DNA from: Filosporella fistucella
Taxonomy: Eukaryota; Ascomycota; Leotiomycetes; Helotiales
Length of the DNA stretch: 64,000 nt
Reading direction: 5' to 3'
Assembly (NCBI GenBank): GCA_030077755.1
Contig: JAQJZZ010000018.1
Location: forward strand, 1,488,001-1,552,000
A program made the translations under genes and the position numbers. This document shows positions 13,206 through 25,115 of this stretch, piece by piece (within the stretch, counting starts at the first letter, position 1; each line of letters begins with the position of its first letter). The notes beneath the pieces are model-generated. The model did no database searches. It saw only the letters and a program-made list of their open reading frames with translations, and was not told the origin of the DNA.

Positions 13206-15549
13206 TTACTGGTAAATCGTGACGTTGTCAATGTACAGCGCCGCGGTAGCTCCCGTATGACTGTAGCAGAAACCTCTGATCTCGACTGTGATCTTCAAGT
13301 TGAGGACATTAGTATTAGAGAATATGTATTGATTGTCTGTAGAACGAGTATCAGTAAGATATATTACAAATATGAGAGGGGAGAAAGTCAAGATATAGTC
13401 AAATGAGACATTAATCCGGGCAGCAGGAACTCGTTTTCGGGAAATTTACCTGTGAAGTCATCTTCCGGACTCTCCCCAAGCGCGAGACTAAATTTGGGTG
13501 AGCATATATATCGATGAGTCTTGCTCTAGGAACTTACCGTGTTTTACTACCACAGGTGGTTATGTTTCCAACATTTGTAGTTACACAAGTCTGTATCTTG
13601 CAAATTGTGCCAATAGGATCAGTAGCAGCACCTGTAGCGGTTGTGGAGAACTGTGGGAAATGTTAGCATTTTCTAAGATACAGGAACTATAACTTCGGAA
13701 TCAAGACGTGAATCTCATGCGAAGATAAGAGGCCTTGACCGAATTAAGGAGACTAAGAAAATACTGACTCCGTATGCTTGACCAGGACAAATATCGATTT
13801 CTTGCTTCAAAGATATATAATCGGCCGAAGTTGCAGTGCCCGGGAACTCAAATTTAGCACTTCCAGTGCCGCCGATGAAGAAAGTGTCTGATTTTGACGT
13901 GCTATAACCGGCTGGTACGGCAGGAAGGGTCTCAGTCCATGAACTTAAGTCATTGTCGAACTTGCTATTTCGTAGGAAAAATTAGCAATCTTGGACATCG
14001 AGATCGTTGCCTTTGCAAGTCCATTTGCATAGAAACTCGGGAATGGGAAACTCTTACGGATTAGCTATAATGGGGGATGCAGAGCACTAAGACCAGATTA
14101 GCTATGGGTTGGAATGGAATCAAGAGACTTTCGGGGTTACTTACCACCGGTGCAGTAGCATAAAGTGTTGTGGTACTTGTGACAGTCGTCACAGCAGTGG
14201 TGGTTGTCATGACTGTGACGACATCAGTGGTTGTAGTGAATACCGTTGTCACAGGGAGTGGAGCAGCGACAGTCGACGAGAAATCTGCGGCCGAAGAGCT
14301 GATAGCAGCTGTAGGTGTGATAGAGGCTGGCTGAGAGCTTGGTGCTGCTGTGGCAGAGCTTCCGATGGCTGATGAATATTCCGAGCTAGAAGGTGAGATA
14401 CTAGAGCTTTCGATATTTGTGGTATAGGCGCTAGATGGACTGGCAACGACAATCGAGCTCTCCGCGATGGAGTTGGCGCTCGATGGGCTGGCAACGGCGC
14501 TTGAGATCTCAACAACAGCACTCAAGCTCTCAGCAATAGAGGAGTAAGCGCTAGATGGGCTAGCAGCGGCACTTGAGCTTTCAACCATGGAGTAAGCGCT
14601 GGATGGACTAGCTATGGCACTCGAGCTTTCAGCGATAAATGTGCTGACAATGGCACTCGAGCTCTCAGCAATGAATGAGCTGGCAGCGGCACTCGACGTA
14701 TCAGCGATGGAGGAGTAAGCGCTTGATGGGCTGGCGGCGGTGGAAGAGTAATCGCTCGAAGGTAGAACAACTACTGAGCTTGAGACGGCGGCGGATGTGT
14801 ATGCACTTGGTGGGCTGGCGACAGTGGAAGAGTACTCGCTCGAAGGTAGAACAACTACTGAGCTTGAGACGGCGGCGGATGTGTATGCACTTGGTGGGCT
14901 GGCGACAGTGGAAGAGTACTCGCTCGAAGGTAGAACAACTACTGAGCTTGAGACGGCGGCGGATGTGTATGCACTTGGTGGACTGGCGACAGTGGAAGAG
15001 TACTCGCTCGAAGGCACCACAATAGTCGAGCTTAAATCAACAGCCGACGAATATGCGCTAGATGGGCTGACATCAATGGTGGTGCTACCTGCGATGGAAG
15101 CGGCTGCGCTCTGGGAAGCTGCCGCGGCCGAATTGATATAGTCTGAAGGAATCGCGGAGCAAATTGACACTAAAACAGGTCAGAATTATAGGTCCAAAAA
15201 CTTGGGCATGTTGCAGGGAATGAAAGTTTATGATCCAGTGAAGAAGGATAAAAAGGAGCAATACTCACGAGTAGATGTCACGGTTGAAGGTGCTCCGCTA
15301 AGTGTAGAATAGACAATGCTAGCCGTCTGAAGTCGATTAGAACGATTAATCACCCCACCGCTTCATAAATTCCGATTTTTCTGCTTGAACGATACGTACC
15401 TCATAAACAGTGACGGTAGAAACTCCGAATCCACTGGCAGTGACGGTCACGGTTGCAGGGCATGACTGAGAGAGCACAGGAAGTACAACCGAGCTCAAAA
15501 GAGCCAACGAACGAACAGATGAAAACATGGCGAAGCTGGGCTGGTACAT
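13206..15549 (-). CDS. Secreted Ser/Ala-rich repeat protein with CBM-like C-terminal domain
   Basis: Eight exons fit: 15549-15400, 15326-15269, 15169-14145, 14086-14058, 13964-13769, 13650-13538, 13487-13450 and 13336-13206. Together they give 1740 nt (579 aa) with every phase matching. The N-terminus is a signal peptide: MFSSVRSLALLSSVVLPVLS after an upstream in-frame Met at 15549. A TVTVTASG/TVTVYE region follows, then a long Ser/Ala/Val mucin-like stalk with exact 28-residue repeats. A second TTT/VTT stretch leads into the C-terminal module. That module starts SPIIANPKFDNDLSSWT and ends ALYIDNVTIYQ, with Cys residues spaced as in secreted domains. The pattern resembles the jelly-roll carbohydrate-binding modules found at the end of fungal surface proteins. 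Likely a wall-associated or adhesin-like protein; no enzyme domain and no clear GPI signal are seen. Confidence 0.85.
14761..15020 (-). repeat. 84-bp in-frame tandem repeat (28-residue unit)
   Basis: The phrase GGTAGAAC recurs at 14761, 14845 and 14929 and in altered form at 15013, giving an exact 84-bp period. Units are near identical and encode PSSEYSSTVASPP plus SAYTSAAVSSSVVVL. About three full copies and partial flanks are present. A more degenerate Ser/Ala repeat continues to about 14380. Confidence 0.93.
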
Positions 15550-16354
15550 GAAAAGAATGAATGGCCGTGCTTTGGGTAAGAAAGATGAAGGGTGGTAAAC
15601 GGTATATATGTCCGGACTGCCAGACTCAGGAGGCTCTCAAAAAGGAATTACTCAGTCAAGGTGCAAAAGAAATCGTCAATATCCGCAAGGTACTGTTTGA
15701 CATAGGCAAATGGGGAAATCATTTACAGGCTGAGCTTAAGCCACCAAAAGCCTTTCTCGGAAGAATAGTCTGAGGCATAGCGATGAAAAAGGAAATACTA
15801 TTGATCAAGGTGATTCAGACTAATAACTCTATCAGACACGTCTCATTCCTTGCATGAGGCTTCGGATCGGAAAGTTCTCGAGTTCCCTACAATAAAAACA
15901 AGAATTCGTATGATCTTCTTCGATAAAATATCAAGGGCACTCCATGAGACCGAGGTGTGATAAAACTCTTCCTCGCATGCCACTGAGAAGAAAGGATGAT
16001 GCTGTAATATAAGGGTGCCAGTTGTATTCTCTAAGAACAAGTCTGATTGATGAATGTTTGACCATCTCAAGACCATGGAATTGCTCTGCATCTTGGTCTC
16101 GATGAGTCTGGAAGTGCGAGTCGAACAAGCGCATGAGAAAGTGTTGTTGAACACGCTGTTGAAAATAGCTTAATCTCTCACTGGAACGAACCAACGGATT
16201 ATCACGTGATTCAAGGTCTGTCCAAGTTTGGGATAGCTCGATTCTTAGCCTCGCCTAAAAATTGACGACGCACACGAGAATATCAGGCTTTGGCAATGTC
16301 GCGAACTTTTCCAACAACGAAATCGACGACTCGATCCCTCTTCAAACCGCCAAC
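15550..16354. other. Divergent promoter interval
   Basis: About 0.8 kb between the start of the minus-strand secreted protein and the start of the ribosomal protein S19 gene. No gene seen. It probably holds promoters for both directions; 16295-16354 is the S19 leader with an upstream in-frame-looking ATG at about 16295. Confidence 0.45.
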
Positions 16355-17173
16355 ATGTCCGCAAATCTCGTCCGAGACGTCGACGGTAAGGCCTTCCTGA
16401 CACAATAGCATTCAATTCCAGCGCAGCATATCACCTCGACTCTGAGCAGGAGTGAGGGGTCCGAAAGGACTCTGCAGACGGAACACATTGCTGATTCGAT
16501 ATGGTTTAAATAGCCCAGAAGTTCATCGAGGCTTACTCCCAATTCTTGAAGAGGTAAGAGGTCCAAGAGCATTTTATACTATGGTACTAACTTGATTCGC
16601 AGACAAGGAAAGCTTCCAATTCCAGGTTGGGGTATGTTTAATTTATCCACGCCGATGGATATAATACTAATCAACCGCCTTCGCAGTCGATACCATCAAG
16701 ACTGGTCCAGCCAAGGAGCTCCCACCTCAATCCGTCGATTGGTTCTATGTCAGAGCAGCAGCAGTTGCCCGTCATGTCTATCTCCGCAAAACCGTTGGGT
16801 GAGTAGAATTTCCCTTGCTCGAGTTCGCAATCCATCTTGAACAGATCGAAGCCCTCGACGCATGCTAATACATGGATTAGTGTAGGAAGACTCCGCAAGG
16901 TTCACGGCTCCACTCGCAATCGCGGTTCCCGACCATCCCACCACGTTGACGCCTCCGGAAGTGTTGATCGCAAGGTCATGCAATCCCTTGAGAAGATCGG
17001 TGTCTTGGAGCAGGATGAGGAGAAGGGAGGTCGTCGTATCACACAAAGTGGACAACGTGATTTGGACCGGATTGCCCAGACTGTTATTGAGGCTGATGAG
17101 GAAGAGGATGACGACGAGGTCAGTTCCAGCTACACCACCATGTATGTTTCATTACTGACACGATGGACAGTAA
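16355..17173 (+). CDS. rps19: 40S ribosomal protein S19 (eS19)
   Basis: Structural protein of the small ribosomal subunit needed for 18S rRNA maturation. Exons are 16355-16385, 16514-16553, 16603-16631, 16687-16798, 16881-17118 and 17171-17173. They total 453 nt (150 aa) with all phases matching. The spliced protein begins [20 protein letters not shown] and runs through [40 protein letters not shown] and [20 protein letters not shown]. It then reaches [20 protein letters not shown], all eS19 signature blocks. It ends in an acidic Glu/Asp tail. The last intron (17119-17170, TACTGAC branch) falls immediately before the TAA stop, so the stop codon stands alone as the coding part of the last exon. 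Without that splice the frame would run on for about 50 residues. Confidence 0.95.
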
Positions 17174-18769
17174 ATTCCTCCTTCAAATTTGCATTGGTCT
17201 TCGGAGTTGCAGCATGGGGCCTGCTTGGTGTATTCACAAGGAATAAAAGTCTATCACAGCCATGTTGCACCTGCAATGATCAAGTTCCTGCCTTGAAGTG
17301 CTTCTTCTTTCGCCTCTGCCTTGAAATTTAGTCTCTGGGTCGCTCATAGACATTTTACCACCTTTCTAGTGGCAAAATCGGTTTGCGACAGTATGTCTTT
17401 GAAGCTGAGCAAGTGCTGGGCCTAAATTACTGTTTTGTAGGTCTTCCTATCCACTCCCATCATCATGTTTCTGCTATGGTGATTTGCTACACCAAAAATA
17501 AAAGAACGTTTCGTCTACGGTGATACACAATGCCCGAGAAAATAGTGCCATGCGCAAACGATTCACAGCCTCAAATTACTTCTTTCTATACCGAGATTCC
17601 CAGGTGCATACGTCGAGATATCAATGAGGTTTGGATTTTGCCGTCTCATTCAGTATACATATCACTGGCTTGACTGGACGAGTCGCGATACACGGGACAG
17701 GGGGACAGACCTTGGTCATGTGACACTGTCCAATTTCCAAGGTTTTTTTTTTAGGATGAGATGAAGTCAGACATAATTTCAGACGGGGAAATTGACTTCG
17801 TGGAACTTGGTGAAGTCTGGACCTTACCAAAACTGATTTCATATGGACTCACCTATTGATACATCACTAATAGAACTGGGACAATGGAAGTGTTAATGTG
17901 GGAAGATACTGCAACTTGAAAAATCCAGCATATTTCTACCATGTAAAATGGCAAGTGGCAGATTGGAGACGAGACAAAATCTGACATAAGGTCAAACCGC
18001 TTTCAAGATAACCCCCACATTATTGGATCACGCAGGCTCAAAGGTGAGCCGACCAGTAGACTACAGCTTGCATTGGCATCGAGTATTTTGACAAGAACGA
18101 CATGCACTTGATCACCCCACAGGTGCTCTACTACAATCAAGTTCACCTCTATAATACCATGGAAAGAGCTTGTAAAAGGACGAGGCAAGGCAGTCTTTGC
18201 TCTTAAAGTACCTATCGCTAAGTGGTTGACTTGAAGTTGACTTCACTTTTGTAAAAGTCCATTAGTGGTAGCTTTTGGCTAGCATATGTAGACAAGTGAT
18301 TGCTTAACTCAAGGATTCATATTCCCATGTACCACAATCCACTATTCCCAGGGCTTCTGAAACTGCAAATATACACCCCAAAATGTAATTGGTATCGGAT
18401 TGGCATAGCAAATTCCATGCCACGGGAAGCTGCCCTGCGGAGTGAACGATTCGTCAACTGTTCAAGTCTATGAAGCTTGAGTCCTGAATTCCACTCCTCA
18501 CTTGGCAGAACTTCCAATCATATCCATTCACCTCATATTGTCGAACGCCTCTTTATTCTCGTAACTTTCTTTAACAACGTTCTCTCACATCACTCTCACA
18601 TCGACTCACCCTTTGCTAAGCACACAATCTCCTCCTTCTTGCGTACCTTGGGGCACTTCAGGGTATTCTGATATCTCTTGCACCCTGCTGCATAGTCAAC
18701 AACTCCTTGAGCTTCTTTCACATCGGATCTTAACAAACTTCACTTTCCAGGATCAAACTAAGTCCGACT
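17174..18769. other. Intergenic interval
   Basis: About 1.6 kb. No convincing coding region or RNA gene. It includes a T-tract at about 17744-17753. The last 300 nt is C/T-rich and probably the promoter and leader of the 18770 gene. Confidence 0.45.
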
Positions 18770-20302
18770 ATGACTCGACTCAAAAAAGCTCGGGAGGCAA
18801 AACAAAAGCGCTCTAACACAGCAAAGGGCAAGCGGGTTGAAGTCAGAGATGATGATGAAGATGAATTGTCTATGTCGCCACAGTCTCTTACACGCATCCA
18901 AAGAACAAGTTCTAGGACCCTCTTGAAAAGCATGGAAGAAGCCTTTGATGCCGTCAAGCAATTATTCGAGAGGGGTGAACTGGCGAATGGAAACATAGTC
19001 GAAATTCTCGAGGGAACCTGCACTGAGATCATGAGGATGCTAAGTGCCGCAAAGGGTGAGCCGGAACGTGATGCAAGAATGAATTCATTTTCCAATGTCA
19101 GCTCGCAAAATAAGTACTTCGTTTATCGGGGTCGGTCGAGCGAAGTGTACATTCTTCGTCCTGTGCTTCGATTTAAAGGCACAAGCAACTATAACCGAAA
19201 GAAAGTCGTTGGATTCATTCAAAATCCTGACGACTGCACACCACTGATGTGTGCTTTTCCCGGTTGGAAGAAATGCACCGAAGATCATCCACTTCTTCTA
19301 GATGCTGATACCTGGCTCCCAGAACTAAAATTATGGGCTGACAATCACGATTTCCAATTTAAGAAATATGTCTTTGACATTCGACATGGACAGGAGCCCG
19401 GACACACGTACCGTTCTCACGTAGAACCCAGACTGATGGTTTGGTTCGCTTGTCAGATGGTTCGTAGGTATCTTGGAGTTGACAAGTCCATCCGCGCCCA
19501 GATCGGCAATATCTGGCGCTTGAAAGACCTGGATGAACGCCTCGAGGCTGAATTGGTACTAACAAGAGATCCCTGTCCTCCATGCCTGGCTTTCATAGAG
19601 AATTTCGGTGCATACTCCGGAATCACGTTCCACGTTACTCGTAGTACCAGTCTGGGCGAAGTCATCTTGCAAAAGAACGCACATAACCAACGAGGGGTAG
19701 GACTGTATGCAATTGGCAGTGAAGAGGAGAATGAACAAGGAGGCTCTGGCATTCGCATCCTAGGGAGCGATTCCGATTCCGGTTCCGACGATACTGATGT
19801 TCAGGTCCGCGAGACTACCAAGACTATCAGCAGACTGGAAGTTCGGATTCCTCCTCATGCTTTGCACAGTACATCGCAAAGTCATGTCACTCATACTGCA
19901 CCGAGTCATTATGTATCAAACAACGTCTCCTCTTCCTCGACTGCATCTATACTTACGAAGAAGACGACGAAGACGAAGACGAAGACCATTTCTACTAAGA
20001 AACTACTTCAAGGCTTCTCGTATGGAGGAGAAGAGACTCTGAGGAGACCAGTGAAGCGCCACTACTTCTCTGACGATGAGGACAAAGAATACAAGCCTGC
20101 TGTTTCGTATGCCAAGTCTAAGACATCCGCGCCGAAGACACCAAGAAAGGGTTCACACACAAATGGTGTGCTGACTCCCGACAGCTCTCCTTTCAGTTCT
20201 GAAGCCATAGAGCGAGCTCAGCAAATTCGACGCAAAAAGGCCAAAAATCCGAGAAATGAGTCTCCGAGCGAATCTCAAAATCCTCAACATATTCATTTCT
20301 GA
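18770..20302 (+). CDS. Deaminase-like protein with HxE / PCxxC zinc-site motifs
   Basis: A single 510-codon frame from ATG 18770. The N-terminus is strongly basic (RLKKAREAKQKRSNTAKGKR), a likely nuclear localisation signal, followed by an acidic patch and a helical segment to about residue 105. The central region (about 115-310) holds SHVEPRLMVWFACQM, with H217 and E219, and DPCPPCLAF, with C269 and C272. His-x-Glu followed by Pro-Cys-x2-Cys is the zinc-binding and proton-shuttle signature of the cytidine deaminase fold. The 49-residue gap between motifs is longer than in AID/APOBEC enzymes. The C-terminal part is low-complexity, acidic and then Lys/Thr-rich (a KTKTKT run), with further basic clusters. 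Nucleic-acid, nucleotide or another deaminase substrate is possible; catalysis is inferred from motifs only. Neighbouring genes give no functional hint. Confidence 0.6.
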   Translation: MTRLKKAREAKQKRSNTAKGKRVEVRDDDEDELSMSPQSLTRIQRTSSRTLLKSMEEAFDAVKQLFERGELANGNIVEILEGTCTEIMRMLSAAKGEPERDARMNSFSNVSSQNKYFVYRGRSSEVYILRPVLRFKGTSNYNRKKVVGFIQNPDDCTPLMCAFPGWKKCTEDHPLLLDADTWLPELKLWADNHDFQFKKYVFDIRHGQEPGHTYRSHVEPRLMVWFACQMVRRYLGVDKSIRAQIGNIWRLKDLDERLEAELVLTRDPCPPCLAFIENFGAYSGITFHVTRSTSLGEVILQKNAHNQRGVGLYAIGSEEENEQGGSGIRILGSDSDSGSDDTDVQVRETTKTISRLEVRIPPHALHSTSQSHVTHTAPSHYVSNNVSSSSTASILTKKTTKTKTKTISTKKLLQGFSYGGEETLRRPVKRHYFSDDEDKEYKPAVSYAKSKTSAPKTPRKGSHTNGVLTPDSSPFSSEAIERAQQIRRKKAKNPRNESPSESQNPQHIHF

Positions 20303-21080
20303 TTTTGGGGACGGATTTAGACTATGTGCTCTTGCTCCGTTTAGGAAAATGGGATAGGTGTTTGCAGGCGTGCGAACAACTCCCTCGGTGGCTTCAAAAA
20401 CATACGGGGCGTCTATTGTATGGTGATTCCGTATTTCGAGTGCTTTTCTTTCCCTCAGCTGGCTTAGAATGAAGGTTATTGCATGTATCAAAATTTCCGT
20501 CTGTTCCTCTGTCAGTTTGGCGCGAAAACAGAATATGACAGACGGCAACGATTTCTTTCTGTCTGGTGGACGTGTATGGATTAATATGGGCGGAAATCGT
20601 TAAGGAATGGATGGACATGAAGTAAAAAGTCGGCGTTGCGGAGTTGATGAACTGTGCTCTTTGATGTAATTAGGTTACAATGAAACTCTATCACGAACCT
20701 TGAAAGTTTCTAATACGAGAATACAACCAAGCTCTCCGATAGCGATAAGTACTATTCATAATGCCATGCAATATCATATATCTCTTGTTAGACATTAGAT
20801 TGCGAAAACACACAGAGTTTCGATACATAAGGTCGAGCGCTTAAGTTGTCTAAGACGGAGCCAGGATTGACTCGACGCATAGCCAGCTATGCAGAACTTA
20901 TCTTGTATAACGAGAAGTGAAGCAATCCCGCTGCTGGACAGGACGTGAGACAAAGTAGAGCCGATAGTCATAACGAACTAGACCAAACGTGGGATTGATT
21001 CCAAAACCCAGATCAGCCTGGGGCGGTAAATACTGCGTATATTACTCTCTGCCGTATATTCTCATTTAAATACAACCAAA
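20303..21080. other. Intergenic interval (convergent 3' ends)
   Basis: About 0.8 kb between two convergent genes. No gene or RNA seen. Confidence 0.5.
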
Positions 21081-24000
21081 TCAATCCCTCTTCCCTTTCC
21101 CTTCGCTCCCCTGAGCGCTCGAACTCTCAACACTACTATCACTCATCATGACCGAAAATGTGAAATCAGTCTCTCCCACCAATTCTTTCACACTATCTAC
21201 CAACCGCCTTAAATCATCTGTCACTAAGCTGCTACACACTTGCATTACGGCATACGCCGAGTACCCAGGTTCCTCCACATGTCTAGCATCAAGGATTCCA
21301 GAATCGAGAGTCTCCAATCTTTTGCTGAGGTGATAAGGCTCAGGAAGTTTGATATAGGGAGGCAAAGCCGAACCTTGTTTAACGGACGCTGAAAGCAGAG
21401 ATAAGATAGAGGTTACTTGGTGACTTGTTGGGCCTACACTATCTACAAGCGCAGTGAGATCGTCGAGCCATTTGCGGCGGGTCTCAGGTCTCGAAATTGG
21501 ATATTCGGCGCCATCGTCTTTCGACCAGGATTGGGTAGCATAGGACATCAAAGACAAATAGTTCATAATGTTTGTTGCTCTAAGAGTAATCGATTCGTAT
21601 GTTTCCTGGAACAATATCAGAGATGGAGTGTGTAACAACATTCGAAGACTTACTCTAGGAAACTTGCCTCCAAAGGTGAATTCCCACTTCTGCCATTCAG
21701 CATGTTGCTGTAGCGAAGGAAGGAGCAACATGAGCTTTCCAAAGATTTTATGGCGAACCTTCTCCAAGCGCTTTCCTGGTGAAGATTTCAATGTCATATC
21801 GCCCTCCGTGCCATGCATTCTGGCTCCTATGGTCGAATGTACGACGCTGTAATAATTTGCAAGGAGGTACAACGTCGACCCCAAGTCTTGCCGCAGCCAG
21901 CTCCTGTCAGATATAGCATAGGGGAAGACGGTCCATATGAACGCCACGAAAGATCCGCCAGCAACGCATGCAAGTCGGTACGGTGCAAGCTCATAGATCC
22001 TGCAAATGATTTTAGAACCGGGATATATACTTTAATGTGTATCACTCACGGGTAATATGGCTGTCCAGATGCCGAAGCTGGAGAATAATAGTCAGCAACA
22101 CGATTTGAAAATACTTGGGAAGGAAGTACCCACAAGCAGCAATACCAATTTTCCTAACTTGCAATTCATATCCAACAATAAGAACCTGGGTAACGATACA
22201 CACAAGAAAGATTGCAATAAATCTAGGAAACTTGATGAAAAAGTACATCTCCAGGAAGATAAATAGCCAAAGCATGACGATGATGCCTGGCGTCTTTTGG
22301 TCCACAATATACCAGATAACAATTGACGAAACCATAGACAGAGTTGTGCCTGCTATTCGGCCAAAGAACCCGAAGAACGATTGGCCAGAGGTCACGGTCA
22401 TCCCTAGTCCAGGGGTTAGCAAGTATCACGTTGACGTGTTGCGACAAGATCAGAATACCGATTGCCTGCATATCAAATTAGCGATCGATTAAGGAATTTT
22501 GATCTAGACGACAGAAAAGGTTATCTTACAATGATAATCATAGCCCAGACCAATCTCTGCTCGATGAAAAACGTTTGCGTATCTTTCAAAAACGCCACAA
22601 TACCCCTGGATTCAGTCAGCATCGTCTCTTGATTCACTCAATAGCCCAAGATCACGACATTACTTACACTGTCAGTGTTGCACAACTGGGAGAATGTCAG
22701 TAACGTAGCTGTCCCAAAATCACCCCAAAGGCCACTTACGCAACCCGAAATCCGAAAGCTGACTCAACTGAACCCAGGAAATGTGGAATTGTTCTCACTC
22801 CATTTCCAAACTTCTGCCAAGCATTCGAAGGAGGAAGATGCTCGGGGTCTTTCTTGAAGCTGAAACCTGAGCCAAGGTAGACTGTATTCTGGGCACCCTC
22901 CAAGGAATCAGGCGACTCGGTATCGACCGAAGCATCTTCGCGACCGATGTTCATCACCCACTTTCTCAGCCTCTTCTTTCCAGGCCAAAGAAAGTGACTC
23001 TTCTTCATCGTCCCATCTGCAACTTTCTCGTCGGCGAACTTGATTAATTTTCCAATCGCAATGCCAGCAGAGTAAAGGAGATGCTCAAGGTACAGAATCA
23101 AGTAAAGTTGTTGTTGATCCCGATGGTGTTGCGCTTCATCGAGTGTGTTGGTATCAGCATCGTTCGCGGTGCTGGGGGGAGCTTCCTTGGAATCGAATTG
23201 TGCTTCCGAAAGCCCTTTTTGTCTCGCCCAAGCCTTGAGTGTTGCCCCTCTATTGCTGTAGAATTCGACCATTTTCTTGTCCAGGTAGCTGGCGAAGTCC
23301 GCATGGCCAGGTCTTGGCTCACTTCCTTTGCCTTCAATATCTTCGCCCTTCTTTTTCTTCGGCTTCGGAATCAACTCCAGCAGTAGACCGGCATGCTCTA
23401 GCCCTTTATCCATAGCAGCGCAAACCTACGAATTGTGCGTAAGCGTCCTGTCACATAGATGTAGAGCTGAACTAAAACAGGGGACCATGATCTTACCACT
23501 TCAAATGGCTCGTGGAGCGTCTTCATAATCTCATTCCACGTCTCCTTTTCTCGTTCTCTCTCCTCTTTCCCACACTGTTCCCAAGCTTCTGCTTTATCGT
23601 GCGAAGATTCCGGAACTTCTACCCAACCTCTCCTCTCAGCAATCCTCTCGAATATATCTGTGATAGTGCTTATGCCGATGAGAGGAATCAAAATGCCACG
23701 GAATAGTTCAAAAATCTGATCAAGATCTTTGGCATCAAGTTTACCCCACGCTACTTCCCGCTTCGCAAAAGCCATATCCCCGTGTAGTTTTCCATGCAAT
23801 GCCGTGAGTCCAGCAAGGGTGCCTTTCAAAGATTTAGCTTGTGGATTTTCAGCGGGATGGGCTTTATCCTTTTTCTGCCATGGCCTTTTCTTGGATTTCG
23901 TTTTTTGATCGCCATCTGTGCCCAGTGACTGCCCCGTTGAGAACATATCCGTGCTTTCAAGGCTCTGCAAGTAGGCCGATTGAGCTTTAACCGTTGCCCG

Positions 24001-25100
24001 GATCAAACCAATGTACCCTGCCATTTCCTCTGTACAGGGTCAGCTAGTCCATTCTACCAAGATGATCTAGCAAGAAAATGACTTACTGAATACTACAGTC
24101 CTTGAACTCATCGGGATGATAAACAAATTGACTCCCAGCGAGATAGCAAATGCGGTAAGAAATCCTGTCAGGAGCTGCTTAATAAGTGCTTCTCCAGCAC
24201 TAATGGTCGGGAAAAGAGGCCCATAGGTGAAAGCGACATTTGTGAAGATGGAATACATAATCACTGGGAACTGGAGAGCGGGTATCTTAGCTCTCAGTAC
24301 ATTTACAAACCAGATGTTCGCGAAGAGCCAGATGGCACAAACACTACGAGAAAGGTCAGCTTGTAACTTTAGAAATATTTAAGTATCTCAAGAAGATCCA
24401 GACAATGACCTACGCTGATTGAGATGAGTTGTACGTAGCAGTTGATCCTGCTGGTGTAGTGTGCTTTCTAGCCTGAACACCTGACCAAATCCCAAGCAAC
24501 GCAACCGCCTGTGAAGTCCCAATCATTATTCACTCATCTGCATACATTGTAAATGCAACTCACAGATCCAATACAGATACCGATGATATTCAAAATCAAA
24601 GTCTGTATGAACTTTGCACGAGGCATGATTGCGACAGCAAGTACAGTCAAAATGGGAACAAGATATCCGAGCGTACTGAAAGTTGCTGCTACGGAGTCGG
24701 CTTGATAGAAAGCAATTCCTGGAGATCGTCAATATTCTGCTTCTATCTCATATGCTACATGATTTCCAACAACATACCTATAGTGGGAGCAACAGAACCC
24801 CTTCTAAATATCAGCTGCGACGTTATCATCAATTGAGTAGGTATTGACCACTTACTTGAACATCATCAACAGAGTTCCCAGATCCAAGCCCATCTTCCCT
24901 ATCCATGTTTTGATTTTCGATGGTTTCTTCTTCACCTCTGTCTCCTCCGTGACTTCACCCTTATCACTCACATCGGCATTTCTCCCTCTCGCGTCATCCG
25001 TCTTGTCAGCCTTTTCTTTCCCATTTTCACCCCCAATACCCCTTTCCCGAGAACTCCGGTCTCCAACTCTATTTATCTGTTCTTGCTCTGGCGCAGCCAT
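21081..25100 (-). CDS. ArAE / fusaric-acid-resistance-like multi-pass membrane protein
   Basis: Putative plasma-membrane or ER exporter related to the aromatic-acid exporter and brefeldin-sensitivity families. Fourteen exons fit: 25100-24856, 24803-24778, 24718-24564, 24508-24414, 24343-24087, 24029-23497, 23425-22740, 22685-22668, 22605-22530, 22465-22459, 22403-22146, 22077-22050, 21999-21654 and 21605-21081. They sum to 3255 nt (1084 aa), all phases matching. An in-frame Met at 25115 would add five residues. The N-terminus is a charged cytosolic tail, then MMFKRGSVAPTIG and a six-helix block. A long cytosolic loop follows (VVFKEMAGYIGLIRATV onward), then a second helix block with MTVTSGQSFFGF and GQPYYPIYELAPYR, and FVAFIWTVFPYAISDRSWLR. 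The two-halves architecture is typical. Exons 8 and 10 are only 18 and 7 nt. Substrate unknown. Confidence 0.88.
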
Positions 25101-25115
25101 GCTGCTCTGTAGCAA

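Noticed and set aside
14761..15020. Regular 84-bp repeats resembling a CRISPR-like array
   Set aside because: The repeats are contiguous without unique spacers, are in frame and encode a protein repeat in a eukaryotic gene.
14675..15141. Plus-strand frames of 114-116 codons over the tandem repeat
   Set aside because: They are antisense shadows of the repeat in the minus-strand secreted protein gene, which has complete splice support.
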